DNA of 64,000 nt. Source: AC-37 sp035275105 (lineage in GTDB: Bacteria > Actinomycetota > Thermoleophilia > Solirubrobacterales > Thermoleophilaceae). Below the pieces are notes generated by a model that did not search any database, was not told where the DNA came from, and saw nothing but the letters and a program-made list of their open reading frames with translations. The translations under genes and the position numbers were made by a program. Positions within the stretch are counted from its first letter, which is position 1. Each line of letters starts with the position of its first letter. Location of the stretch: assembly GCA_035275105.1 (NCBI GenBank), contig DATENL010000005.1:1-64000 (forward strand), read 5' to 3'. Shown here in pieces: positions 44,998-54,359 of this stretch.

Positions 44998-47760
44998 CTA
45001 GGCCGAGGCCGGCTCCACCTCGGACTCCGGGAGCGCGGCAGCGAGCTCCCGGCGTGAGCTGATGCCCAGCTTGGAGAACACCTTGCGGAGGTGGTAGGCA
45101 ACTGTGTGCCGGCTGAGAAAGAGCCGGGCTCCAATGTCGACGTTCGACAGGCCGTCGCGGGCGAGCAGCGCGACCTGCCGCTCCTGTGCGGTCAGATCGT
45201 CGCGGGCTTCGACCGTGCGCTTGCGTACCGTCCCACCCGTGGCCACCAGCTCGCGGCGGGTGCGCTCGGCGAACGCCTCCATCCCGATCGACAAGAACTG
45301 CTCGTGCGCGACGCGGAGCTGCTCCCGCGCGTCGACCCGGCGACTCTCCCGGCGCAGCCACTCGCCGTAGAGGAGCCGGGCTCGCGCGAGGTCGGGCCTC
45401 ATCCGCGTGCGGGCCAGCCGCTCGATTGCCTCTCGATACAGCCGCTCCGCCTCGTCTTCCTCGGCCAGCAGCGCCCGGCAGCGCGCGGCGACGCCGAGTG
45501 CCCAGTCCGTTCCAGACGCCCGTGCCGACTCGGCAAGTGGCTCGATCGCCCCGCGGGCGCCTTCCCGCGCGCCGGTCCGCGCGGCTGCCTCGACGAGCTC
45601 GGGCAGCGAAAGCATGGATGGCCACAGATAGGTTGGAGTCATCGTCGCGTCTCTGGCGGCCGACAAGGCGTCCTCGAAGCGGGCGAGTCCGTTGTAGTGG
45701 ATCGCGGCGGGCCAATGTGCCAACGCGCTCCCCGCCCCCTTCGCACGCGCTCTCGCCTGGAGCCTGTCCGCGGCCGCCGTCGCCGCCTCGCTGCCGCGCA
45801 GTGCCGCCAGGAGGCCAGTGGCGGCGCGGATCGGAGGGCGACCGGTGGCGGCCGTCACGCTGTCGATCTCGGCGGCGACCGACGCGGCTCCCACGAGGTC
45901 GCCCATCAGGGCCGTGGGGACGGCAAGCGTCGAGAGGTGAAATGGCAGCCGGTCGAGCGCGCCGACTTCGCGGGCGAGCTCGATCTGCTGGGCCGCGACG
46001 GCTTGAAGCCAATTCGCATCCCACAGCGCGGTCACTGCCGGCGTCGCCCCCCAGGTCGATCGCACCACATCGACCGCGGCGGTTTCCGCTGTCAAGGCGG
46101 TCGCCGCCCGCCGCAAGTCCTCGAAAGCGTGGGCCGGCCCCTCGATCGCGAGTGTCGCCAGACCGGCGAGCAGCCGCGCGAGTGGATCCGGCGTCGCAGG
46201 CAGAGGCAGCGTCCGAATGTGGCGGCTGATGTCGGCCAGTGTGTCGCTGTCGGAGGGATGCGCCCGAAGTGCGGCTGCACCCCACGCGAGCATGTAGGTC
46301 TCGCGCGCGAGGTCCACGTCAAGTGGCTGCATCCGTGTCGCTCCCTGCAGCAACAGCTTGGGCGCGTCAGGATCAGCCGAACCGAACGCGACTTGGCCGC
46401 GCAGCACATCCGCGTTGGCCCGCCCGAATTCATCCAGTGGCCCGGCCTCAGCCGCGACCAGGAGACGCGAAGCCGTCTCGAACGCCCCGGCGTGGGTGCT
46501 CGCCCCGACCGCCGCAAGTGCGCGGTCCGCTCGTGCCCCGGGGTCGAGGCTCAGGGCGACGGCACGCTGGAGGAAGGCTGCCGCCGCGGCGAACCCGCCG
46601 CGTGCCCTCGCCCGCTCAGCCGATCGCACCAGCTCAGTGGCGACCTCCTCATCGGGACCAGCCGCCGCCGTGGCCAGATGCCACGCTCGGCGGTCGGGCT
46701 CGGCCTCCCTGTCGGTCACCTCCGCCAACGCCAGGTGCACCGCACGGCAATCCTCCGCGGACGACGAGGTGTAGACGGCCGAGCGCACCAGCGGGTGGCG
46801 GAATATCACCCGCTCCCCGACCGCGACCAAGCCCTCGCGCTCCGCAGGATCGACCGCCTCCGGCTCGATCCCGAGCCGGCCTGCAGCCCGCCAGAGCAGT
46901 ACCGGGTCGCCAACCGGCTCCGCGGCGGCCACGAGCAGCAACCGGAGCGTCTCATCGGACAGCGCCTCCAGCCGGCGAACGAAGCTCCGTTCGATTCGCG
47001 TGGTCAGTCCGCGCGTCTCGGGCAGCCGGAACCCGCCCGCAAGCTCCGTCGGCGTCAAGCCTCGCGGCAACTCGAGCAGTGCCAGCGGGTTCCCCCGCGA
47101 CTCAGCGACTATCCGGTCCCGGACACGCGCGTCCAGCCCGAACCGCAGCGCCGACTCCAACAGCGCCCGGGCATCGCCGTTGACCAAACCGTGGAGCTCG
47201 AGCTCGGACAGGTGCTCGAGCTCGTCGTTCGATTGGCGCGTCGCGAACACGATGCCGATCGGCTCTGCAAGTAGCCGGCGGGCAACGAAGGCCAGCGTCA
47301 GCGCCGACGCCTGATCGAGCCACTGAGCGTCGTCGACGACGCACAGCAGCGGACGCTCCTCGGCGGCCTCCGAAAGCAGGCTCAACCCCCCCAAGCCGAC
47401 CAGAAAGCGATCCGGAGGCGGCCCCCCGCTCAGCCCGAACACGGTCTCCAGCGCCTGACGCTGGGGAGCCGGCAATCTCTCGAGCTGCTCGAGCACCGGC
47501 GCGCACAGCTGGTGCAGGCTGGCGTAGGCCAGCTCCATCTCCGACTCGACTCCCACCGCCCGAAGGACGATCAAGTCCGACGTCGACGCGATCAGATACT
47601 CGAGCAGCGCCGTCTTCCCGATTCCGGGCTCTCCCCGTAGCACCAACGACCGGCTCTCGCCCCGGCGAACATCCTCGACCAACGCGTCCAGCCGAGCGCA
47701 CTCCTCTGCCCGCCCACGCGGGCTCGCCAGCGGGCCCGGTGCGGCAGACCCCATCTCCAT
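44998..47760 (-). CDS. LAL-type LuxR transcriptional regulator (AAA ATPase plus HTH)
   Basis: A 920-residue regulator of the large ATP-binding LuxR type. The N-terminal ATPase has Walker A RGEPGIGKTALLEYL and Walker B-like PLLCVVDDAQWLD; a long TPR-like helical middle follows. The C-terminal HTH is LTAQERQVALLARDGLSNVDIGARLFLSRHTVAYHLRKVFSKLGI. ATG 47760 (EMGSAAPGPLASPRGRAEE) is preferred over an upstream in-frame start because family proteins begin just before the GR-E-L block. It diverges from the sugar transporter gene across 125 bp with repeat elements, so it is the likely regulator of the sugar operon. Confidence 0.92.
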   Translation of the reverse strand: MEMGSAAPGPLASPRGRAEECARLDALVEDVRRGESRSLVLRGEPGIGKTALLEYLIASTSDLIVLRAVGVESEMELAYASLHQLCAPVLEQLERLPAPQRQALETVFGLSGGPPPDRFLVGLGGLSLLSEAAEERPLLCVVDDAQWLDQASALTLAFVARRLLAEPIGIVFATRQSNDELEHLSELELHGLVNGDARALLESALRFGLDARVRDRIVAESRGNPLALLELPRGLTPTELAGGFRLPETRGLTTRIERSFVRRLEALSDETLRLLLVAAAEPVGDPVLLWRAAGRLGIEPEAVDPAEREGLVAVGERVIFRHPLVRSAVYTSSSAEDCRAVHLALAEVTDREAEPDRRAWHLATAAAGPDEEVATELVRSAERARARGGFAAAAAFLQRAVALSLDPGARADRALAAVGASTHAGAFETASRLLVAAEAGPLDEFGRANADVLRGQVAFGSADPDAPKLLLQGATRMQPLDVDLARETYMLAWGAAALRAHPSDSDTLADISRHIRTLPLPATPDPLARLLAGLATLAIEGPAHAFEDLRRAATALTAETAAVDVVRSTWGATPAVTALWDANWLQAVAAQQIELAREVGALDRLPFHLSTLAVPTALMGDLVGAASVAAEIDSVTAATGRPPIRAATGLLAALRGSEAATAAADRLQARARAKGAGSALAHWPAAIHYNGLARFEDALSAARDATMTPTYLWPSMLSLPELVEAAARTGAREGARGAIEPLAESARASGTDWALGVAARCRALLAEEDEAERLYREAIERLARTRMRPDLARARLLYGEWLRRESRRVDAREQLRVAHEQFLSIGMEAFAERTRRELVATGGTVRKRTVEARDDLTAQERQVALLARDGLSNVDIGARLFLSRHTVAYHLRKVFSKLGISSRRELAAALPESEVEPASA

Positions 47761-47770
47761 CGGAAGCCCA

Positions 47771-47806
47771 ACCCTATACGCGCGGGCAATCCGATACGCG
47801 TGGGTT
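47771..47806. promoter_or_regulatory. Repeat elements between LuxR regulator and sugar operon
   Basis: Two direct repeats ATACGCGCGGG (47776-47786) and ATACGCGTGGG (47794-47804), 18 bp apart. They are framed by AACCC on the left and GGGTT on the right, giving imperfect dyad symmetry. The position, 80 bp before the transporter ATG and just upstream of the regulator start, fits an operator shared by the divergent genes. Which protein binds is inference. Confidence 0.45.
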
Positions 47807-47885
47807 ATGTCGCGGCGGCCAACCGGGTCTAGGGGACGCTCCCCGGCGGTCGCAGGTTCGCCCACTCACTAACGGAGGAGCGGAC

Positions 47886-49340
47886 ATGGCGACAGGAGTC
47901 CCCACGACCGAAACGGCGAAGAGCCCCCTTATCGACATCCCGGAGAAGGGCCTGCGGCAGATCGGGCGCTGGGGACTCCTGATCGCCATCGGCAGCTTCC
48001 TGTTCGGATTCGACACGGGCGTCATCTCGGGGGCACTCCTGTTCATCAAGGAGGACCTGCACCTGAACGACTTCGAGCAGGGCAGTGTCGTGAGCGTGCT
48101 GCTGCTCGGCGCAATCGCCGGCGCCCTCCTGGTGGGAGGCGCCTCAGAGCGCATCGGGCGCAAGAAGACGCTCGGTCTCGTCGCGCTGATCTTCGCCGTC
48201 GGCATTGTCATCGCGGGGGCGGCGCAGAGCTACGCGGTGATGCTCCTCGGCAGGGTGATCATGGGCCTGGGCGTCGGCGGCGTCTCCGCACTCGTCCCCT
48301 CCTACCTGTCCGAGATCTCGCCCGCGCAGATCCGTGGCCGGATGCTGACCCTCAACCAGCTGCTGATCACGGTCGGCCTGCTCGTGGCCTACCTGGTCGA
48401 CTGGGCGTTTGCCGGGTCCGAGAACTGGCGCGCGATGTTCGCGGTCGGGCTCATCCCCTCACTGGCGCTCGTGCTGGGGTCGCTGCGGCTGCCGGAGTCG
48501 CCCGCGTGGCTACTGAACCGAGGCAGGGAGGCGGAGGTGAGGTCGCTGGTCAACTCGGTGGCAAGCGATGAGACGGCCGACCGGGTGATCGAGCTGCACA
48601 ACCGCGAGGAGGAGCAGCGGCAGCGCACCGCCGGCAAGGACGAGCGATCGGGATGGCGGGTCCTGTCCTCCCCGCGCCTGCGCGCGGCGATGGTGGTGGG
48701 ACTGACGCTTGCGGCGCTTCAGCAGTTCGCCGGGATCAACACGGTCATCTACTACGCGCCGACGATCATGCAGGACACCGGTCTCTCGTCGTCCAACTCG
48801 ATTCTCTACTCGGTCTTCATCGGCGTCATCAACCTCGGCATGACGATCGTCTCGCTGCGGCTGGTGGACCGCCTCGGACGCCGCCCCCTGCTGATCGCCT
48901 CGCTGGTCGGGATGTTCGGCTCGCTGCTGGTGCTCGGGCTGGCGTTCGTGGCCGAGTGGAGCTCGGTGGTCATCCTGCTGTTCATCCTGCTCTACATCGT
49001 CGCCTTCGCCGTGGGCATGGGGCCGGTCTTCTGGGTCCTGCTCGGCGAGATCTTCCCGTCGCAGAATCGCGCCGCGGGTGTCAGCGCCGGCTCGACGATG
49101 AACTGGACGGCCAACTTCGCCGTGTCGCTCGCCTTCCTGCCTCTCCTGGGCGCGATCGGCACCGGCCAGACGTTCTGGATCTTCGCGGTCGTCTGCGCCT
49201 TCGGCATCTGGTTCGTCGGACGCTACGTGCCCGAGACGAAGGACCGGGAGTTCCCGGAGGTCGACGCCGAGCTCCAGGCCCGCTTCAGGGGCGAGGCGCC
49301 GGCGCACTCGGCAATGCCCCGCGCGGGCGCACGCGCGTGA
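47886..49340 (+). CDS. MFS sugar/proton symporter (sugar porter family)
   Basis: A 484-residue, 12-helix transporter of the sugar porter family (XylE/GLUT type). Signatures: FGFDTGVISGALLF in helix 1, ASERIGRKKTL after helix 2, LGRVIMGLGVGGVSALVPSYLSEISPAQIRG, the central PESPAWLLNRGRE, QQFAGINTVIYYAPTI in helix 7 (sugar-binding QQxxGxN), VDRLGRRPLL, and the end RYVPETKDREFPE (PETKG motif). Substrate is probably a hexose or pentose. GGAGGAG lies 6 bp before ATG 47886. It is the first gene of the sugar oxidation operon. Confidence 0.95.
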   Translation: MATGVPTTETAKSPLIDIPEKGLRQIGRWGLLIAIGSFLFGFDTGVISGALLFIKEDLHLNDFEQGSVVSVLLLGAIAGALLVGGASERIGRKKTLGLVALIFAVGIVIAGAAQSYAVMLLGRVIMGLGVGGVSALVPSYLSEISPAQIRGRMLTLNQLLITVGLLVAYLVDWAFAGSENWRAMFAVGLIPSLALVLGSLRLPESPAWLLNRGREAEVRSLVNSVASDETADRVIELHNREEEQRQRTAGKDERSGWRVLSSPRLRAAMVVGLTLAALQQFAGINTVIYYAPTIMQDTGLSSSNSILYSVFIGVINLGMTIVSLRLVDRLGRRPLLIASLVGMFGSLLVLGLAFVAEWSSVVILLFILLYIVAFAVGMGPVFWVLLGEIFPSQNRAAGVSAGSTMNWTANFAVSLAFLPLLGAIGTGQTFWIFAVVCAFGIWFVGRYVPETKDREFPEVDAELQARFRGEAPAHSAMPRAGARA

Positions 49341-49381
49341 CCGTGGCGCCACACAACCAACCCACCAATGGAGGAACTCTC

Positions 49382-50797
49382 ATGGCAACCGATTCCGACC
49401 AAACACTGCTGATCCTGGGCGCCGGTGGGGACCTGTCGTCGCGCCTACTGCTTCCCGGGCTGGCGGCTCTGCTGGCCGGCGGGAGCGCCGAGGGCGTCTC
49501 GCTGGTGGGGAGCGACCGCCAGGACTGGGACGACGAGAGCTGGCGCGCCCGCGTGGCGGACGCGTTCGCGACCGCCGGCGTGAGCGGCGCCAGTGTCGAC
49601 GCCGTCGCGCGCTCGACGCGCTACGTGCGGGCGGACGTGACCGCCGAGAGCGACTGGGGCCGGCTGCTCGATGCGTGCAAGGGCCGGGTCGTGATCTACT
49701 TCGCGCTGCCGCCTGCCGTTACCGAGCGCGCCTGCAAGGCCCTCACCCATGTGGAGCTCCCGCGCGGGACGCGACTCGCGTTCGAGAAGCCGTTCGGCAC
49801 CAACGCCGCCGGCGCCGAGGCGCTCAATGAGCTGGTCGCCCAGCTGGTTCCCGAGGAGCAGGTGCACCGCGTCGATCACTTCCTTGGCACGTCGACGGTG
49901 CTCGGCATCGCCGGAGTGCGCTTCGCCAACCGCATCGTCGAGCCGCTCATGAACGCCGAGCACGTCGAGAGCGTCGACATCGTCTTCGACGAGACGCTCG
50001 GCCTCGAGGGGCGCGCCGGCTTCTACGACGCCGCGGGCGCGCTCGTGGACATGATCCAGAGCCACCTGCTCGAGGTGCTCTCGATAGTGGCGATGGAGCC
50101 TCCCAGCACGCTGAGCGCTCAGGACGTCCGCGACGGCAAGGCCGCGGTGCTGCGCGCGACCAGGGTTTGGGGCGACGATCCGGCCGCAAACAGCTACCGC
50201 GCCCGCTACACCGAGGGCGACGTCGACGGACGGCACTACCCGTCCTACATCGACGAGGACGGTATCCCCGCCGACAGCCGGACCGAGACGCTGGCCGAGG
50301 TCGTGCTGGCGGTAGACACCTGGCGCTGGGCGGGCGTGCCGTTCCGGTTGCGCTCGGGCAAGGCGGTCGGCAACCCGCGCCAGGAGATCGTGGTCACCTT
50401 CAAGCAGCCGGGGCGCATCCCGGCCGGCTTCGGTGGCGGTGAGCGGCCCGACCGGTTGCACATCGGCATCGCGCTCGACGCCGGGCGGGTGAGTGTCGAC
50501 CTCAACGTCAACGGCCCCGGCGACCCGAGGGTGATCGACCCGGCCACGCTCGAGACCCGCCTCGGGCCCGGCGAGCTGCACGAATACGGCGAGGTGCTCA
50601 AGAGCATCTTCGAGGCGGACCCGATCCTGTCGGTGCGCGGCGACATGGCCGTCGACTGCTGGCGCATCGTCGACCGAGTGCTGGACGCCTGGCGAGAGGA
50701 CGCGGTCCCGCTGCAGGAGTACCCCGCCGGCAGCGCCGGACCCGCCGGTTGGCCTCTCTCCGGCGAGTCACCGATCCTCACCGCCGTGGCCGCGTGA
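49382..50797 (+). CDS. G6PD-superfamily dehydrogenase with altered phosphate-binding site
   Basis: A 471-residue member of the glucose-6-phosphate dehydrogenase family. NAD(P) site ILGAGGDLSSRLLLPGL, EKPFG, the substrate block RVDHFLGTSTV, FANRIVEPLMN, EGRAGFYDAAGALVDMIQSHLLE, AMEPPSTL and FRLRSGKAV are all alignable. The catalytic pair is kept (Asp165, His228). The RxDHYLGKE signature reads RVDHFLGTS: Tyr becomes Phe167 and Lys becomes Thr170, two of the residues that hold the 6-phosphate in the Leuconostoc enzyme (His166 and Lys327 remain). It may therefore act on another sugar or a free aldose. The stop overlaps the epimerase start (GTGA). Often auto-named zwf, but the function is doubtful. 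Confidence 0.9.
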   Translation: MATDSDQTLLILGAGGDLSSRLLLPGLAALLAGGSAEGVSLVGSDRQDWDDESWRARVADAFATAGVSGASVDAVARSTRYVRADVTAESDWGRLLDACKGRVVIYFALPPAVTERACKALTHVELPRGTRLAFEKPFGTNAAGAEALNELVAQLVPEEQVHRVDHFLGTSTVLGIAGVRFANRIVEPLMNAEHVESVDIVFDETLGLEGRAGFYDAAGALVDMIQSHLLEVLSIVAMEPPSTLSAQDVRDGKAAVLRATRVWGDDPAANSYRARYTEGDVDGRHYPSYIDEDGIPADSRTETLAEVVLAVDTWRWAGVPFRLRSGKAVGNPRQEIVVTFKQPGRIPAGFGGGERPDRLHIGIALDAGRVSVDLNVNGPGDPRVIDPATLETRLGPGELHEYGEVLKSIFEADPILSVRGDMAVDCWRIVDRVLDAWREDAVPLQEYPAGSAGPAGWPLSGESPILTAVAA

Positions 50798-51735
50798 TCT
50801 CGCCGGCGGAAACCCGGTCGATGACGGTTCTGCCGTCGGGAGAGCAGTTCGAGATCAGTTCCGGCGGCCACCGGGCGACGATCGTCGAGGTCGGCGGAGG
50901 CCTGCGGGAATACGAGGTCGACGGCCGCCCGGTGATCGAGCCCTATTCCGCCGACCGGATGCGTGACGGTGCCCACGGAGCGCCGCTCATACCGTGGCCC
51001 AACCGGCTCGCCGACGGCCACTACTCGTTCGACGGCGAGGGGTATCAGGTACCGCTCACCGAGCCGGAGAAGCGCAACGCCATCCACGGCTTCCTGCTCT
51101 GGCGATCGTGGGAGGCGTTGGAGGGCGACGCGGATCGAGTCGTCATGTCCACCCGGCTCTACGCACAGGACGGCTACCCGTTCACTCTTGACGTGCGGGT
51201 CGAATACCGGCTCGGCTCCGACGGGCTAGTCGTGACCACGACGGTCGAGAACGTGGGCGACCGGGACTGCCCCTATGGGCACGGTCAGCACCCGTATCTG
51301 TCGCCAGGGCGCGGCCCGATCGACGACTGCATGCTGCAACTGGCCGGCCGCACCCGGATTCGCACCGATGCCGAGCGCCAGCTGCCCACGGGGAGAGAGC
51401 CTGTGGACGGGACGGCGTACGACTTCCTGGAGCCGCGGCGGCTCGGGGCCACGCAGATCGATTTCGCCTTCACCGACCTGGTCCGTGATCAGGAGGGCCG
51501 GGCGTGGACCCGGCTGTGGGGCCCCGACGGGGCGTGCGCCGAGCTTTGGGTCGACGAGAACTATCGGTTCGTCGAGACGTACACCGGCGACACCCTCGCA
51601 CCCGGCCGGGCACGTCACGGACTCGGGACCGAGCCCATGACCTGCCCGCCCAACGGGTTCGTCAGCGGCGACGGATTGATCCGGCTCCGGCCAGGGGAGT
51701 CGGCCACAACGAGGTGGGGGGCCCGCCTCTCATGA
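50794..51735 (+). CDS. Aldose 1-epimerase (mutarotase)
   Basis: A 313-residue enzyme of the galactose mutarotase-like family, which interconverts alpha and beta anomers of free aldoses. Features: PLIPWPNRLADGHYSFDG, the catalytic base region AIHGFLLWRSWE (HG motif), the acid-side His in CPYGHGQHPYLS, and CAELWVDENYRFVETYTGDTL near the C-terminus. GTG 50794 is coupled to the preceding stop; ATG 50821 is an alternative (304 residues). In the operon it would supply the beta-anomer to the dehydrogenase, which makes sense mainly for an unphosphorylated sugar. Confidence 0.92.
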   Translation: MISPAETRSMTVLPSGEQFEISSGGHRATIVEVGGGLREYEVDGRPVIEPYSADRMRDGAHGAPLIPWPNRLADGHYSFDGEGYQVPLTEPEKRNAIHGFLLWRSWEALEGDADRVVMSTRLYAQDGYPFTLDVRVEYRLGSDGLVVTTTVENVGDRDCPYGHGQHPYLSPGRGPIDDCMLQLAGRTRIRTDAERQLPTGREPVDGTAYDFLEPRRLGATQIDFAFTDLVRDQEGRAWTRLWGPDGACAELWVDENYRFVETYTGDTLAPGRARHGLGTEPMTCPPNGFVSGDGLIRLRPGESATTRWGARLS

Positions 51736-53063
51736 GCGCCGTCCTGAACGGCCAACCCGCCGCCGTCCGGCACCGGGTGGCGATCATCGGCGCGGGGTTC
51801 GGGGGGCTGTTCGCCGCGAGGGCGCTGCGCCGATCCCCGGTGGAGGTGACGGTCATCGACCGCACGAACCATCACCTCTTCCAGGCGCTCCTCTACCAGG
51901 TCGCGACCGGCGTGCTCTCCGAGGGAGACATCGCACCTCCGATCCGCGAGATCCTCCGCAGGCAGCGCAACGCCCGGGTGCTGCTGGGGGAGGTCGTGGA
52001 CATCGATCTCGCGGCCCGCGAGCTGATGCTCGACACGATCGGTGAGCGCAAACGCGTTGCCTACGACAGCCTGATCGTGGCCGCCGGGGCGGGGCAGTCG
52101 TACTTCGGCCATGACGAGTTCGCCGCCGAGGCTCCGGGGATGAAGACGATCGACGACGCGCTCGAGCTGCGCGGGCGGATCCTAGGTGCCTTCGAGCTCG
52201 CCGAGCTCGAGTCCGACGCCGAGCGACGCGAGGCCCTGTCGACCTTTGTCGTGGTGGGCGCCGGTCCCACGGGCGTGGAGCTCGCCGGACAGATCGCCGA
52301 GCTCTCGGGGCGGGCCCTGAAGGAGAACTACCGAACCTTCGATCCCGGGACCGCGCGCGTCATCGTCCTCGACGCCGGCGACGCCGTCCTGGCCGCGTTC
52401 CCGGAGCAGCTCCAGCGGCGCGCGCGGCACGACCTCGAGCAGCTCGGGGTCGAGGTGCGGCTCGGGAGCATGGTCACCGGCGTCGACGCCGACGGTCTCG
52501 ACGTGAAGCTCGAGGACGGTTCGACCGATCGCATAGAAGCGCGAACGAAGATCTGGGCAGCGGGGGTGGAGGCCTCGCCGCTCGGGGCGATGCTCGCCGA
52601 GCAGAGCAACGCAAGCGTCGACCGCGCCGGTCGTGTGTCGGTGCAGCCCGACTGCAGCCTGCCCGGCCATCCCGAGGTGTTCGTGATCGGGGACATGATG
52701 AGCCTCGATCACCTGCCGGGCCTTGCCCAGGTCGCGATTCAGTCGGGGGTTCACGCTTCGGGCACGATCGCCCGCCGCCTCGCGGGCGACACCGCCCAGC
52801 GCCCTTTTCATTACCGCGACCTCGGGACGATGGCGACGATCGGTCGGTTCCGCGCTGTCGCGTCCATCGGCCGCTTTCGTGTCACCGGACTCCTCGCCTG
52901 GCTGATGTGGATGGTCGTGCACCTGGCCAAACTGACCGGGTTCGAGAATCGCGTCGCGGCGCTCGCGAACTGGAACGTCGCGTTTCTTGGACGCGGGCGC
53001 CCGCAGCGGACGATCACCGAGCAGGAGGTCTTCGCGCGGACTCGCGCGATGAAACGCGCGTGA
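51732..53063 (+). CDS. ndh: Type II NADH:quinone oxidoreductase (NDH-2)
   Basis: A 443-residue non-proton-pumping NADH dehydrogenase. The FAD site is VAIIGAGFGGLFAARAL, the NAD site FVVVGAGPTGVELAGQIAEL, and the quinone-site family block YQVATGVLSEGDIAPPIREIL is present. The second FAD motif is VFVIGDMMSLDHLPGLAQVAIQSGVHA. A C-terminal amphipathic anchor (LLAWLMWMVVHLAKLTGFENRV) binds it to the membrane. Its ATG overlaps the epimerase stop (ATGA). It would re-oxidise the NADH made by the preceding dehydrogenase and reduce quinone. Confidence 0.95.
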   Translation: MSAVLNGQPAAVRHRVAIIGAGFGGLFAARALRRSPVEVTVIDRTNHHLFQALLYQVATGVLSEGDIAPPIREILRRQRNARVLLGEVVDIDLAARELMLDTIGERKRVAYDSLIVAAGAGQSYFGHDEFAAEAPGMKTIDDALELRGRILGAFELAELESDAERREALSTFVVVGAGPTGVELAGQIAELSGRALKENYRTFDPGTARVIVLDAGDAVLAAFPEQLQRRARHDLEQLGVEVRLGSMVTGVDADGLDVKLEDGSTDRIEARTKIWAAGVEASPLGAMLAEQSNASVDRAGRVSVQPDCSLPGHPEVFVIGDMMSLDHLPGLAQVAIQSGVHASGTIARRLAGDTAQRPFHYRDLGTMATIGRFRAVASIGRFRVTGLLAWLMWMVVHLAKLTGFENRVAALANWNVAFLGRGRPQRTITEQEVFARTRAMKRA

Positions 53064-54245
53064 ATGAGCGACATCGGGCCCGCAGTCGGACGCGCGTGGT
53101 CCGGGGCCGTCGAACGGGCTCGCACGGACGGGTTCCTGCTGCTGCAGCAGGCGGCAGCGGCAACGGCCGCCTGGGTCGTCGCCACCCACGTCGTCACCCA
53201 CCATCACCCGTTCTTCGCCCCCGTGGCTGCTGTCGTGGCACTCAACGCCCCGCTGGGCGAGCGCGGCGGCAACACGCTGCGACTTCTGCAGGGCGTGGTC
53301 ATCGGGATCGTCGCCGGAGAGGTCGCTCTCGGCATTCTCGGCGCCACCTCGGGATCCCTGTTCCTGGCGACCCTGGCGGGCATGGCGACATCGCGGGCGT
53401 TAGGAGGCACGCCACTGGTACTGGCCCAGGCCGCAACCGCCGCGATCCTGACCGTCGCCGCCGGTGATGAGCAGATCGGACCCGACCGCCTGATCGACGC
53501 GCTGATCGGCGGCGGCGTGGCCCTCCTCTTCACCCAAGTCCTGTTCACCCCCGAGCCGGTGCGGCTGCTGCGGCGCGCGGAGAGTCGCGTGCTGACCGAC
53601 ATCGCCGGCGCCTTCGACCTGACGGCCCGGGCGCTGAGCGAAGAGGACCGGGACCTGGCCAATCGGGCCGTCGACGGCCTCCGCGATCTTCGCGAGCGGC
53701 TGGTGGAGCTGGGGCGAGCCAAGACCGCGAGCAAGCGCGTACCGCGCCGCTCGGCCGCCTGGCGCTCGCAGCGGGACCCCGTCGTCAAGGAGACCGAGGA
53801 GGCCGATCAACTCGACCTGCTGGCCGCCAGCAGCTTGATGCTGGTTCGAAACGCGACCAAGGCCGCAGGAGACGAGCGTGAGGTCCTGGCTCCGGCGATC
53901 CGCGAGCTCGCCGCCGAGGCTCGCGAGTTGGCCCAGAATCCCGGCGATCGGGGGGTGCGACAACGCGCGGCGGATGGCGTGCTGAACACCACCCGGCAGC
54001 TGCAATCCGCCCACCGCGTCCAAGGGGCAGCCCCCGACTCCGCGCTGGCGGCCGCGGCGATTGCGATGCGCAGCGCCGCCGGCGACATCATGGTCTTCGC
54101 GGGCGTCGACTCCGACGAAGCGGAGCGGGCGCTTCACCACCATGACGCCAACCTCGACGTGCCAAGCCCGGCGCCCACACCGCGTACGCCCTTCAAGCGC
54201 CCACGCCCGCCGTGGAGGCGAATCGGGCAGAAAAGCGGGGCATGA
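53064..54245 (+). CDS. FUSC/ArAE-like membrane protein
   Basis: A 393-residue protein of the FUSC or aromatic-acid-exporter-like type. The N-terminal membrane half has about six helices (AAAATAAWVVATHVV, FFAPVAAVVALNAPLGERGGNTLRLLQGVVIGIVAGEVAL, LVLAQAATAAILTVAAG, IGGGVALLFTQVLF). The conserved RGG-x2-R-x-LGx-like stretch is present as RGGNTLRLLQG. The C-terminal half is helical and cytosolic. The ATG follows the ndh stop with no gap. Export of an acid such as an aldonate made by the operon is an attractive but unproven role. Confidence 0.88.
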   Translation: MSDIGPAVGRAWSGAVERARTDGFLLLQQAAAATAAWVVATHVVTHHHPFFAPVAAVVALNAPLGERGGNTLRLLQGVVIGIVAGEVALGILGATSGSLFLATLAGMATSRALGGTPLVLAQAATAAILTVAAGDEQIGPDRLIDALIGGGVALLFTQVLFTPEPVRLLRRAESRVLTDIAGAFDLTARALSEEDRDLANRAVDGLRDLRERLVELGRAKTASKRVPRRSAAWRSQRDPVVKETEEADQLDLLAASSLMLVRNATKAAGDEREVLAPAIRELAAEARELAQNPGDRGVRQRAADGVLNTTRQLQSAHRVQGAAPDSALAAAAIAMRSAAGDIMVFAGVDSDEAERALHHHDANLDVPSPAPTPRTPFKRPRPPWRRIGQKSGA

Positions 54246-54359
54246 CGGTCGCGATGCGCGATCCAATCCGCAAGAGGTATCGCGCGATCCCTGTCGCTTC
54301 TGGGAAGCCGGCCGTCGCGACCGCAGTCTTCCGCAACACCGTTAAGCAAGGAGGACCGC

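Noticed and set aside
45091..47274. Rightward open frame of about 730 codons
   Set aside because: Antisense to the LAL regulator, which has intact Walker and HTH motifs.
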